In this document: piece after piece, positions 16,881 to 25,202 of the stretch
Numbering within the stretch: position 1 is the stretch's first letter
Layout: each line of letters opens with the position of its first letter
Assembly: GCF_900188065.1 (NCBI RefSeq)
Contig: NZ_FZNQ01000016.1
Coordinates: 1 to 64,000, forward strand
DNA from: Halorubrum vacuolatum
Lineage (GTDB): Archaea; Halobacteriota; Halobacteria; Halobacteriales; Haloferacaceae
Reading direction: 5' to 3'
DNA length: 64,000 bases
The notes under the pieces: model-generated
The model's database searches: none
Seen by the model: only the letters and a program-made list of their open reading frames with translations
What the model was told of the DNA's origin: nothing
Position numbers and translations under genes: made by a program

Positions 16881-17044
16881 TGCCTGACCCTCCTGACGGG
16901 AACCCAGATCATTGCCCCTCGATTTTGCCGATCGCCAGACGGCGGCGGGTTTTCCCCCGCTAACCGTATTGCCCACTCGAAATCGGAAATCGCCGGACGG
17001 CGTCGGGGTCGATGCACTCTCCGAATGTAATTGCCCTCGATCAT
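16877..17044 (-). CDS. Possible small basic protein coupled to integrase
   Basis: A 55-residue frame (MIEGNYIRRVHRPRRRP at its start, VPVRRVRQ at its end), very basic, whose TGA overlaps the integrase ATG as ATGA. The coupling and basic composition would suit an excisionase-like factor. Against it, the sequence lies wholly inside the GGCAAT repeat array, so the frame may be open by chance. Confidence 0.3.
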   Translation of the reverse strand: MIEGNYIRRVHRPRRRPAISDFEWAIRLAGENPPPSGDRQNRGAMIWVPVRRVRQ

Positions 17045-17140
17045 GCGTTTACCTCGGGTTAGTGCATGACCGAAAACCGGCAGAAGGCGTCGGGGTGTGA
17101 ATGCTCCGGCGGGGATTTGAACCCCGGTCATTGCCTCGAG
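16879..17140 (-). repeat. Array of degenerate GGCAAT-containing repeats at the integrase/tRNA junction
   Basis: On the minus strand the core (T)CGAGnGGCAAT recurs; ATTGCC on the plus strand starts at 16879, 16911, 16968, 17030 and 17130. The last copy lies inside the tRNA-like sequence (TCGAGGCAATGACC). A second element, CGCCnGACGGCGnCGGG, recurs at 16933, 16991 and in weaker form near 17077. Spacings of 32-100 nt and partial matches suggest integrase/excisionase arm sites or remains of repeated insertion at one target. Seen by eye; functional reading is inference. Confidence 0.5.
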
Positions 17141-17180
17141 AGTACAACCCTCGCCTAATCGTCATTAAACCACCCACAGA
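17102..17180 (-). tRNA. Degenerate tRNA-like sequence, probable integrase attachment site
   Basis: The minus strand shows a perfect T arm (CGGGG-TTCAAAT-CCCCG) followed by a 3' acceptor strand CCGGAGC and discriminator A, ending at 17102. Upstream, CTCTCGA followed by GGCAA fits the anticodon loop and 3' stem of a tRNA-Glu(CTC). The 5' half does not fold properly: the strand TCTGTGG pairs at only five of seven acceptor positions, and TTGTA pairs at four of five anticodon-stem positions. The simplest reading is a 3' tRNA-Glu fragment left as an att site, joined to a diverged 5' half. An alternative loop would give a Thr(TGT) anticodon but leaves a 10-nt variable region. Confidence 0.45.
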
Positions 17181-17759
17181 GATGGTTCAACTCCTGAGAT
17201 GCTGATTTTCGTCCGTCTGAGTCATTATAGGAACTGGAAGGTTATAAAAAACCCAGTTAATTGCCTTAGCGGTAGGGTGGATCTACCCAGACACACTGCC
17301 AGCAAGCGAGACCCTCACAGAACACAGGCGACGGGACACCAACCAGGGGTATCATCCAAATATCGCTTGAATCCTGCACCGGGCAGTGCACGAGCCCGAT
17401 ACCCACGGACGTTCGGTCTCACGATCGCTTCAACACCACACACAAGTATGCGATATAGTCGTGCTCACAATCGACACCACACGCCATCAGCTACCGTGTT
17501 CCGCTGTTGGGGGTCGACCCTTCCCATACTGTCTCACCCGTTTCCCAACGTGGAGAAACTCGCACACAAGCCAGCTCGTTGAGGTCATCCGCGCGTATTC
17601 AGTGTTTGAGAACGAGTGGGATCTCTGACGTTCCGAACTGGCTCAAAGTCTTCGCTGTCCTGTATCATGCACGGCAAACGTACGCGACAGATCTCATCGT
17701 TGTGCAAACCGCAGAACAATCCAGACTGTGGACGCCACGTGCGCTCTGTTTGCTTACAC
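17181..17759. other. Intergenic region without a convincing gene
   Basis: About 580 nt. Open frames exist on both strands but look like random sequence (Arg/His/Pro/Ser-rich). A strong TATA-like stretch GTTATAAAAAACCC lies near 17240, followed by another ATTGCC near 17260. Probably the debris-rich border of the integrated element. Confidence 0.5.
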
Positions 17760-18005
17760 TCAGGACTGATCCAACCGTGTGTGGGTCCGATCGGTCCGAT
17801 CGTTGAGAGAGTCACTGAAAGCTGTTCTCTCATCATCCATATGCTGTTCAATATCGTTGTCAGCGAAGCCAGCCAGTGCTTCGACATCATCTTCAGTTCT
17901 TTCGATTATAAGGCGAGACAGCAACTCGTCGAACGTCTCGTCGGGACGCTTAATGACTTCGAGTTTCCGCTTGGTTTCCTTGCTAATTTTAATCGACGTA
18001 GTCAT
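17760..18005 (-). CDS. Antitoxin-like small protein (DUF7557/RHH-type)
   Basis: 81 residues from ATG 18005. The N terminus MTTSIKISKETKRKLEVIK followed by RPDETFDELLSRLI matches the haloarchaeal antitoxin-like family with a ribbon-helix-helix DNA-binding start, usually the antitoxin of VapBC-type pairs. No PIN toxin is recognisable next to it; the sequence downstream on the same strand is a low-quality frame with a few Cys residues. It may be an orphan antitoxin left beside the att site. Family name from memory. Confidence 0.65.
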   Translation of the reverse strand: MTTSIKISKETKRKLEVIKRPDETFDELLSRLIIERTEDDVEALAGFADNDIEQHMDDERTAFSDSLNDRTDRTHTRLDQS

Positions 18006-18101
18006 ATCGGATACAAGGTAGTTGAGAGTGCTAAACGTACTGTTGGCTGGATCCGAGACAGTGCCTCCAGACACGTGTTAAAGAGATTGTTTGGACTATA
18101 A

Positions 18102-18146
18102 TAGTTGAGGCTACACTAGTTGAGGCTACACTATCGGTGGCTATAT
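18102..18146 (+). repeat. 15-bp tandem repeat upstream of DUF234 ATPase
   Basis: TAGTTGAGGCTACAC occurs twice back to back (18102-18116, 18117-18131), followed by a degenerate third copy (TATCGGTGGCTATAT). It ends 26 nt before the ATPase ATG, next to a TATAAT sequence, so it could be an operator or a replication-slippage duplication in the promoter. Confidence 0.7.
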
Positions 18147-18171
18147 CTCCGGTGAAAACGAAGAATAGCTC

Positions 18172-19572
18172 ATGGTGGAGTTCGTCAATCGGGAAAAAGA
18201 ACTCGCGCGTTTGCAAGCCCTCTATGCGAGTGACGAAGCGGAACTCGCCGTCGTATGGGGGCGTCGCCGGATCGGTAAGACGAGACTGGTCGCAGAATCG
18301 ATCCGCGAGCGGGACGACGCAGTGTATCACCAGGCGACAGAAACAACCGCGAAGGCCCAACTCGACGCTTTCGTGACCGACGCGGGTGCGACGTATCCTG
18401 ACATCGAACGTCTCCAACGTGACTGGGAAACAATTCTGGACTATCTCATCGATCAGGACGCGATCATCGTTCTCGACGAATTCCCTTACCTCGCAGACGC
18501 TGATGAGGAACTCCCATCGTTGATTCAGCGACTGTGGGACCACAACGTCGAGGACTCCGCAGCGACGCTCGTCATTACCGGATCAGCGATCGGGATGATG
18601 TACGACCTTACGCTTGATGGACGGGCTCCACTATACGGCCGTATCTCACAGAATCCCAGCGGGAAGTTTCCGATCAATCAACTCGATTTCGGGGCAGCGA
18701 TGGAGTTTTTCCCCAACTACAGTCCTGAGGAACAGGTGTTCGCGTACGGGGTGTTTGGGGGTGTCCCTCACTATCTCCAGGCGGTCGATGACACGCAGTC
18801 ACTTGGCGAGAACATTACGCGAACGTTGCTGTATCAACAGGGTAGCCTTCACGAGGAGCCAGAACTGATCCTTCGAATGGAAGTTGATGAGGTGAATCGC
18901 TTCTTCGCTATTCTCGAAGCGATCGCTAAAGGGAATCGAACGCGGAATGAAATCGCTGGTGATGCGGGTATCGAGGCGAACAGTTCGAGTTACTATCTCG
19001 ACCGATTGGTGGATCTGGAGCTTATCGAACCCGACTACCCCGTGACGGCGGATCCGACGCGCAGTCGGAAACGTCGGTATCGGATCAGTGATCACCTCTT
19101 CCGCTTCTGGTTTCGGTTCGTTCACGGCCGCGGTGGTCGATACGAAATGTACGGTGACACGGCGTATAGTGAACTCGTCGAGCCTGAACTCCCGAACTTC
19201 GTCAGTGATGTCTTCGAGCAACTGTGCCAGCAGGCTGTCCCCGCACTGTATTCAGATCTCACGTTTACCGAGCAACCGGGGAGCTGGTGGCACAGAGAAC
19301 ACGAAATTGATGTTGTTGGGCTCACTGCCGAGGGAACACTTCTCGCAGGAGAAGTGAAGTTCACCAATCAGCCCGTTGGATACGCCGTGCTTTCTCGACT
19401 ACAGGAAGAAGCCAAGCAGATCGATTGGACGCCGCCAGCTGGTGGGAAGCCCGATTACGAGTACGTACTGTTCAGCCGAAACGGGTTCAAACAGTCAGTT
19501 CGAGAGGCAGCCGACGAAGAGGACTCCCTTCGACTATTCACGCTTGAAGATGTTATCGGTGCTCTTATGTGA
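18172..19572 (+). CDS. AAA ATPase with DUF234 nuclease-like domain
   Basis: 466 residues. N-terminal STAND/AAA-type ATPase: NREKELARL motif, Walker A WGRRRIGKTRL near residue 33, Walker B IIVLDEFPYL near 104, and sensor ITGSAIGMM. A winged-helix segment (RNEIAGDAGIEANSSSYYLDRL) follows, then DUF234 with HEIDVVGLTAEGTLLAGEVK, a PD-(D/E)XK-like strand pair at about 382-402. Archaea carry many such ATPases; their function is poorly known but mobile-element and defence links are common. A paralogue of nearly identical length lies at 44917-46320 on the other strand. ATG 18172 (MVEFVNREKEL) is the natural start. Confidence 0.88.
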   Translation: MVEFVNREKELARLQALYASDEAELAVVWGRRRIGKTRLVAESIRERDDAVYHQATETTAKAQLDAFVTDAGATYPDIERLQRDWETILDYLIDQDAIIVLDEFPYLADADEELPSLIQRLWDHNVEDSAATLVITGSAIGMMYDLTLDGRAPLYGRISQNPSGKFPINQLDFGAAMEFFPNYSPEEQVFAYGVFGGVPHYLQAVDDTQSLGENITRTLLYQQGSLHEEPELILRMEVDEVNRFFAILEAIAKGNRTRNEIAGDAGIEANSSSYYLDRLVDLELIEPDYPVTADPTRSRKRRYRISDHLFRFWFRFVHGRGGRYEMYGDTAYSELVEPELPNFVSDVFEQLCQQAVPALYSDLTFTEQPGSWWHREHEIDVVGLTAEGTLLAGEVKFTNQPVGYAVLSRLQEEAKQIDWTPPAGGKPDYEYVLFSRNGFKQSVREAADEEDSLRLFTLEDVIGALM

Positions 19573-19857
19573 AGATCATAGTGGCACGGTACTAAATAGT
19601 TAATCTATACTTGCGTTTAAAGTAATAATTTCATGACGGTATGATTATCTTTAGTTTATTTTTTCTGCTTCTATATCGAATCTATCTATCTAGATTTAAC
19701 ATGAAATCAGGTTTATACGGTCTGAAAAGTCGACATTATGCAGAATACTACATAGTTTCCCAGACGTTTAAGTCAATGCAGTTAATATTTTATCATACTG
19801 GCAGCAAACCGATCCAGTCCGCTGAACACATCGAGCTACAGACGACACAATTCAACA

Positions 19858-20430
19858 ATGACAGACTCAGTAAACGACAACGGAACGATCAACGTGGAAA
19901 CGGCCAGCGAAGACGACCACTCCAGAACGTCACGTTCTGACGAGCAGTGGGAACAAGGAGAAAAGAGCCAAGATCAGCCGGATCGTGGGGCCAAATACTA
20001 TAATCGCCTCATTGATCTCGATACTTGGTCCTACACCTATATTAGGTACGAATCGACGCTCGAATTTAGATGGCAAGGAGAACTTCGTGACACGAACGAG
20101 TTCAAGGACGCGCTCTACGAACTGTACAGATCAACGTATCTCTCAGATCTATCACCAGCAGACCTCCGCCCGAAAGCGTTCCGGACGTTTGTCAGTAAGA
20201 CGATCTCGAATCAACTCGCAAATACTCTCCAGCAGAGAAAACTGATCGAGGGGTCACCCGGCTCTCATAAACAAGAACACGAGCAACTCTACGAGCGTAT
20301 TGCCGGACAGCTCTATAAATCCGTAGTTCTGGCTTGTGAACACCGCGCGGAACACGGACGACGACCACAATCCAGGGACGAATTCCTCCAAGAAGTACTG
20401 CCTGCGTCCGTGCACGAATCATCTGCCTAA
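19858..20430 (+). CDS. Hypothetical protein
   Basis: 190 residues from ATG 19858. The first 45 residues are polar and acidic; the rest is largely helical (LRPKAFRTFVSKTISNQLAN, then QLYERIAGQLYKSVVLACEH). There are no membrane segments, Cys clusters or catalytic motifs I can name. The 285 nt before it are AT-rich, with an ATTTTATC stretch about 70 nt upstream. Neighbours are an ATPase upstream and a dehydrogenase operon downstream, neither tightly linked. Function unknown. Confidence 0.6.
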   Translation: MTDSVNDNGTINVETASEDDHSRTSRSDEQWEQGEKSQDQPDRGAKYYNRLIDLDTWSYTYIRYESTLEFRWQGELRDTNEFKDALYELYRSTYLSDLSPADLRPKAFRTFVSKTISNQLANTLQQRKLIEGSPGSHKQEHEQLYERIAGQLYKSVVLACEHRAEHGRRPQSRDEFLQEVLPASVHESSA

Positions 20431-20569
20431 TCGTCTTTTGACGTTCACCTACGAGTAGAGCCGTCGGCCCTCTCCTTGACGTTCTGTATCATCGAGCGAG
20501 CCATGAGAATTGAATCCGTACATTTCACCCGAATGAACTAATATGATTAACCATGTACAATAAAGAGGC

Positions 20570-21616
20570 ATGTTATCACAAGACACGATGTTGGATCTGT
20601 ACGCCGATATGGTGACGGCACGGTACTACGAAGAGCGCCTTCAAGAGGAATATCTAGAGGGCAAGCAACCAGCGTTCGACATCTCCGCCGGACCAATTCC
20701 CGGGGAGCTCCATCTCGCAGCCGGTCAAGAAGCAGCCGCGGTCGGTGTCTGCCATCATCTCCGTCCGGATGACACCGTTACAGCACCTCACCGACCACAC
20801 CATGTCGCCATCGCAAAAGGCGTTGATCTGAAACGGATGACCGCCGAGATATTCGGGCGAACAACCGGCCTCAGCAGCGGGAAGGGTGGACACATGCACC
20901 TGTTCGATCCCGACGTGAAATTCGCGTGTAGCGGCATCATTGCCGAGGGCTGTCCGCCGGCCGTCGGAGCAGCGCTCGCAGCAAAGAAACGCAACACCGA
21001 TTCAGTAGCCGTCGCATTCCTTGGCGAAGGCGCGATAGACCAGGGTGCGTTCTTCGAGTCGCTCAACTTCGCCAGCGTTCACAACCTCCCAGCCGTGTTC
21101 GTCATCGAGGACAACGACTGGGCGATCAGCATGCCGAAAGAACGCGTCACTGACGTTGAGGACGGCTCTGAAAGGGCGGCTGGATTCGATATGCCCGGCG
21201 TTCGTGTCGATCATGACGACGCACTCGCCGTCTACGAGGCGGCCGGTGATGCGATCCACCGGGCACGCGATCGAAACGGTCCAACGCTTCTTGAGGTACA
21301 GGTTCACCGTCGAATGGGACACTTCATGTGGGATCCGCAAACGTACCGCCCGGAAGAGGACGAAGAAGCAGCACTCGCCCGTGACTCAATAGAGCGCCTC
21401 ACATCCAGACTCCTCAGTCACGGTGTTGACGAAGACACGCTTTCAGAGCTACGAAGTCAGGCTGAAAAGCGGGTGGATGACGCCATTGCGTGGGCGAAAG
21501 AGCAGCCGCACCCTGCTCCCGAGGATGCATACGAAGACGTGTTTGTCAATCCACCCTCGGGCGTGACAACAGAAGAGCCTGACTTCGAACTCGCGGAGGT
21601 GACCACCGATGAGTGA
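20570..21616 (+). CDS. 2-oxoacid dehydrogenase E1 component, alpha subunit
   Basis: Thiamine-diphosphate-dependent E1 alpha subunit (348 residues) of the pyruvate/branched-chain 2-oxoacid/acetoin dehydrogenase family; it decarboxylates a 2-oxo acid (or acetoin) and passes the acyl group to lipoyl E2. Seen: YYEERLQEEYLEGK, GGHMHLFD, the ThDP/Mg region GEGAIDQGAFFESLNFASVH with IEDNDWAIS about 20 residues on, and HRRMGHFMWD. Its last 8 nt overlap the E1 beta start (ATGAGTGA). Next come a broken E1 beta gene and a free lipoyl domain, with no E2 acyltransferase or E3 here. Substrate cannot be decided from sequence; acetoin-type or pyruvate-type are both possible. Confidence 0.92.
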   Translation: MLSQDTMLDLYADMVTARYYEERLQEEYLEGKQPAFDISAGPIPGELHLAAGQEAAAVGVCHHLRPDDTVTAPHRPHHVAIAKGVDLKRMTAEIFGRTTGLSSGKGGHMHLFDPDVKFACSGIIAEGCPPAVGAALAAKKRNTDSVAVAFLGEGAIDQGAFFESLNFASVHNLPAVFVIEDNDWAISMPKERVTDVEDGSERAAGFDMPGVRVDHDDALAVYEAAGDAIHRARDRNGPTLLEVQVHRRMGHFMWDPQTYRPEEDEEAALARDSIERLTSRLLSHGVDEDTLSELRSQAEKRVDDAIAWAKEQPHPAPEDAYEDVFVNPPSGVTTEEPDFELAEVTTDE

Positions 21617-22637
21617 GTCTGACCACGTCATCGATCGGGAACTCACGATGAGCCGGGCGATGGTCGAGTCGATCGCCCATGAGATGCGCGCAAACGACGA
21701 CGTGTTCTACATGGGTGAAGACGTCGCAGATTATGGCGGTATTTTCGATAGCACACAGGGACTGCTTGAGGAGTTCGGCCGTGATCGGATCATGGACGTC
21801 CCGATCAGCGAGACGGCGTACATCGGTGCCGCCGTCGGTGCCGCACAGGATGGGATGCGTCCCATCGCGGAGCTGATGTTCGTCGACTTCTTCGGCGTCG
21901 CAATGGACCAGATCTACAATTAACTCGCAAAAAACACCTACATGAGTGGCGGCGCCGTGAACGTTCCACTCGTCTTAACAGCTGCTGTCGGGGGGACCTA
22001 CAACGACGCCGCCCAACACTCACAGACCCTGTATGGAACGTTCGCGCATCTTCCCGGCTTGAAGATCGTCGTCCCGTCAACCGCATACGACGCCAAAGGC
22101 CTGATGCACAACGCGATCCGCGATGACGACCCGGTACTGTATCTCTTCCATAAGCGGTTGATGGGGATCGGGTGGATGCCCGCACCCGATGGCCCGAAAA
22201 CACCGGTACCAGAGACGGATTACACGATTCCGTTCGGAGCGGCGGACGTGAAACGCGAAGGTGCAGACGCCACTGTGGTTACGCTGGGACTCCATGTCCA
22301 CCGTGCCCTCAAAGCAGCTGAGTCACTCTCGAAAGAAGGGATTGACGTAGAGGTAATCGACCTCCGAACGCTTGTTCCCTTGGACACAGAGACGATCGTC
22401 GAGTCAGTCCAAAAGACCGGCCGACTCGTGGTTGTTGACGAGGATTACCAGTCCTTCGGTGTCACCGGTGAGGTCATAGCGAGGGTCGCTGACCGCGATC
22501 TCGGTGCCCTCGAAGCGGTTGAGCGGGTGGCGGTCCCAGATGTACCGATCCCGTATGCCCGTCCGATGGAAAACGAAGTGATTCCCGATAGCGATGACAT
22601 CGAAGCGCACGTCCGGAGCGTCATAGCTGACGAATGA
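21609..22637 (+). pseudogene. 2-oxoacid dehydrogenase E1 beta subunit, broken by an in-frame stop
   Basis: Two pieces in the same frame together give a full E1 beta of about 342 residues. The first ends at TAA 21921-21923 after VDFFGVAMDQIYN; the second continues LAKNTYMSGGAVNVPLVLTA. Family members have a Gln at this spot, so a single C-to-T change (CAA to TAA) explains the break. The rest is intact: YMGEDVADYGG, DVPISETAYIGAAVGAA, VIDLRTLVPLDTETI and DEDYQSFGVTGEV. Unless the stop is a sequencing error or is read through, the E1 heterotetramer cannot form. A restart at ATG 21942 would lack the ThDP-binding N-terminal region. Confidence 0.85.
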
Positions 22638-22921
22638 ACCCGCGAAAACTCGTTCCAGACGGTGGGTCCGGGATGCGGGTCGCCATCCGTGCGACTGGCG
22701 AATGGGAAGCGGATATCGATGAGACAGAAGGGATCGTCGTCGATTGGTTCGTTCGTGCAGGCCGCTCCGTTGAGGCCGGTGAGACGCTCTGTGAAATACA
22801 GGTCGAGAAGGTAGGTATTGACATTGAAGCACCCGTCGACGGGACGCTTGATGAAATCTTGGTGGCGGAAGACGACGTGTTCGAGATCGGAGCAACCCTC
22901 GGATGGATCACTACGAAATAA
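22634..22921 (+). CDS. Stand-alone lipoyl-domain protein
   Basis: 95 residues, start overlapping the E1 beta stop as ATGA (an ATG at 22673 is also possible). The body is a single biotinyl/lipoyl domain: EADIDETEGIVVDWFVRAG, VEAGETLCEIQVEKVGIDIE with the modifiable Lys in EKV, and PVDGTLDEILVAEDD. It would carry the lipoamide arm that accepts the acyl group from E1. Unlike a full E2 it has no catalytic acyltransferase domain, so acyl transfer would need another protein encoded elsewhere. Confidence 0.88.
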   Translation: MNPRKLVPDGGSGMRVAIRATGEWEADIDETEGIVVDWFVRAGRSVEAGETLCEIQVEKVGIDIEAPVDGTLDEILVAEDDVFEIGATLGWITTK

Positions 22922-22966
22922 CAGTGTAAAAAATCTTACTGGACACCCCAATCATAGCCGAGTCAC

Positions 22967-22975
22967 AATTATATG
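22967..22975 (+). promoter_or_regulatory. TATA box of the lipoprotein gene
   Basis: AATTATATG centred about 27 nt upstream of the ATG at 22998, the spacing expected for a leaderless haloarchaeal transcript. Confidence 0.55.
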
Positions 22976-22997
22976 TGGCCATCGAATATCACAAATT

Positions 22998-24764
22998 ATG
23001 TCTCTCCGTCGTCGTCGCCTTTTACAACTTGCCGGGGGAGCGACCGTCAGTGGGATGGCTGGCTGCAGCGGAACTGATGATGACGAAACTGGCAGTGAAG
23101 AACCGACTCACACCGATGACGATGATGAAATCGATCCACCTGTCGGCACGCCAATACCCGAGCGCCCTATTGAGCGTCGCGTCGGCTCCAACCACGTCAG
23201 TCCAAAGTATCGATTCGATACAGACACAGACGTATTAAATGAAGGTGCAGCAGTTCTTGAGGAACTCGGCGTGTCGGTCATTTCCTGTTGGTTACATGAA
23301 CCCGATATTTATTACAACCTCTCCACTGATTGGGAGCCAGTTCGTTCGCTCCGGGAAGCAGCAGAGCATCCGTACTATGATGAACTGTTTAGACGTGATT
23401 TCGACACGTACGTTCTCACCGCCAACTCTCATCAAGGGTCAACGAGGCAAAGCGGCGGATACTTTATTTATGGAATCTCCGAAGAGGATGCAGCTGCGGA
23501 GGAAGACGAGTTTTTCGATGTGACCGCCCATCTGCTTGAGACGTACGATGGAACTGGGTCGGAGTTCATATTCATGAACTGGGAACTTGACAACATTATT
23601 GCAGGGACCGGTGGGGCCCGCTCGTGGGATCCAACGGTGGTTGAGGATACGATCACGTGGCTGAACGCCAGACAGCGTGGTATCATCAACGCCCGGGAGT
23701 CGATTGAGAGTGACGTGGCCGTCCTTGGGGCCTGTGAGATCGTGGACGTCTTTCCCGCATTGGACGATGGGGAGGAGTGGGCAATAAACACGGTCGTACC
23801 TGAACTCGATGTTGACCTGATCGGCTTCTCATCACATGGTCAGATAGACCACGAAGCAGGCCACGTTCTCCGTGATCGTGACGCGGTTCGTGAACGTGTT
23901 TTTGAGACGCTCGATTACATCGAAGCGTACGCTCCAGACCCGAATCCGTATCTTCGCTCGGTCATGGGCGATGACGTTCGGCCCGTTATACTGAGCGAAT
24001 TTGGACAGCCAGAGGTCCGGGATGACTATCTCGACGTGATGCAGGCGTTTCGGGTCGTTCCACCGGCGTTAGAGTGGGGTTGTCCACTCCTGTTGTATTG
24101 GACGTTGTTCGATAACGAGGTCGTGATTGACGGTCGGATTGACACCTACGCCTCCGAAAGCGAGTTGGAGGATGCCTTCGGAGACCGACCGGATCGTGAG
24201 GATGTGATCGGTTGGTACCTCATCGATCCGACCGGTGAGCCCGGAACTCGTTGGTATCTCTTCGAGGAACTGCTATCGAACCCTGAGGAGTTTGAGCTGT
24301 CCTTCGCGTCCATCATGGAGCAGTACGTCTCGTTCATCGGCGGAGCGGATATGATCCACGTGACACTTGAGTTTGACACGGTTATCAGCGAGTCCGAAGT
24401 GAATCCGGATATTCCCGAGGAAGACGCCCGAGACTTGGCTGTGGCACTATCTGACCTCACCGTACACACTGGGGACTCTGAGCGTTCATACGGACTCGAT
24501 GACGACGAGCAACTCGTCATTGAGTACGGAGCGCACAATCCAGAGGTGGACGCGACCGACACGACGTTCCGATGGTTCGGGACCGAAGAGGCGGCAACCT
24601 CGATGTACCTTGTTACTGAAGAGCCCACTGATGGGCCTTTGGAACTGGAGATGACAAGTTGGGCCGTCAAAGAGTCGATTGAAGTCGAGGTAACTATCGA
24701 CGGTGAACCGATCGATACCGTCGTCGTTGATGAAGAACGTGAAACGTTCTCAGTATCTTGGTGA
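22998..24764 (+). CDS. Secreted lipoprotein, glycosidase-like (GH-A type) protein
   Basis: 588 residues. The N terminus (SLRRRRLLQLAGGATVSGMA followed by GC) is a twin-arginine signal with a lipobox, so the protein should be exported folded and anchored outside the membrane. An acidic Asp/Thr linker precedes a TIM-barrel-like domain of about 380 residues. FIFMNWELDN carries a candidate acid/base Glu, and PVILSEFGQPE a candidate nucleophile Glu at the end of a strand, as in clan GH-A enzymes. A beta-rich C-terminal domain (from about 450) may bind sugar. I cannot assign a GH family or substrate. It is monocistronic with its own TATA box. Confidence 0.65.
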   Translation: MSLRRRRLLQLAGGATVSGMAGCSGTDDDETGSEEPTHTDDDDEIDPPVGTPIPERPIERRVGSNHVSPKYRFDTDTDVLNEGAAVLEELGVSVISCWLHEPDIYYNLSTDWEPVRSLREAAEHPYYDELFRRDFDTYVLTANSHQGSTRQSGGYFIYGISEEDAAAEEDEFFDVTAHLLETYDGTGSEFIFMNWELDNIIAGTGGARSWDPTVVEDTITWLNARQRGIINARESIESDVAVLGACEIVDVFPALDDGEEWAINTVVPELDVDLIGFSSHGQIDHEAGHVLRDRDAVRERVFETLDYIEAYAPDPNPYLRSVMGDDVRPVILSEFGQPEVRDDYLDVMQAFRVVPPALEWGCPLLLYWTLFDNEVVIDGRIDTYASESELEDAFGDRPDREDVIGWYLIDPTGEPGTRWYLFEELLSNPEEFELSFASIMEQYVSFIGGADMIHVTLEFDTVISESEVNPDIPEEDARDLAVALSDLTVHTGDSERSYGLDDDEQLVIEYGAHNPEVDATDTTFRWFGTEEAATSMYLVTEEPTDGPLELEMTSWAVKESIEVEVTIDGEPIDTVVVDEERETFSVSW

Positions 24765-25202
24765 ATCGTTCTGCACCACTGGTGACAGGACTCCGAGAAC
24801 ATGCAGGGGATAACCAGTGATGTGCTCTCCGTCAACGTCGATCGCGGTCACCGAGCTTTCAGGTACTCCTAGTGGGAGGTCGGTGATAGCGAGCGTTCGT
24901 AGGCCACGATCTGGTGTTGATGTCTGGTTTCGTTCCAGATTCGGATTGCGCGCGGTCTCCGGTACCGATCCAGCAGGCATTACCGGCCGATAACAGGGTG
25001 TGATCGACCAGTTGAATCCCGGATTCAAGCATCGGTAGAATCGGAGTGATGCTCCACGGTGACTGTCATACGAATCTGAAAGACCGAACGATGTAATAAG
25101 TAGACTGCGGGGACTTCCGGGTTTCCGGACAGTCACCACTACTGCACATCCCAGACTATGGTCAGACACACCGGGACACAGCAGGAAGACACGGCGAACC
25201 AG
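24765..25202. other. Intergenic region, possible degenerate gene on minus strand
   Basis: About 440 nt. A 139-residue minus-strand frame (25169-24750) remains open and reads partly protein-like (for example GLRTLAITDLPLGVPES, AIDVDGEHITGYPLH), but its start region is poor and it runs into the 3' end of the lipoprotein gene. It may be the remains of a gene; I recognise no family. Confidence 0.35.

Noticed and set aside
17102-17180. Reading the tRNA-like sequence as an intact tRNA-Thr(TGT)
   Set aside because: The alternative anticodon stem needs a G-U pair and leaves a 10-nt variable region, and the acceptor stem still has two mismatches.
17585-17890. Minus-strand ORF overlapping the antitoxin-like gene, Cys-containing
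   Set aside because: No family resemblance and no matching start near the antitoxin stop; looks like a chance frame.
24750-25169. 139-residue minus-strand ORF downstream of the lipoprotein
   Set aside because: Poor start region, overlaps the lipoprotein 3' end, no recognised domain; recorded only as possible gene remains.
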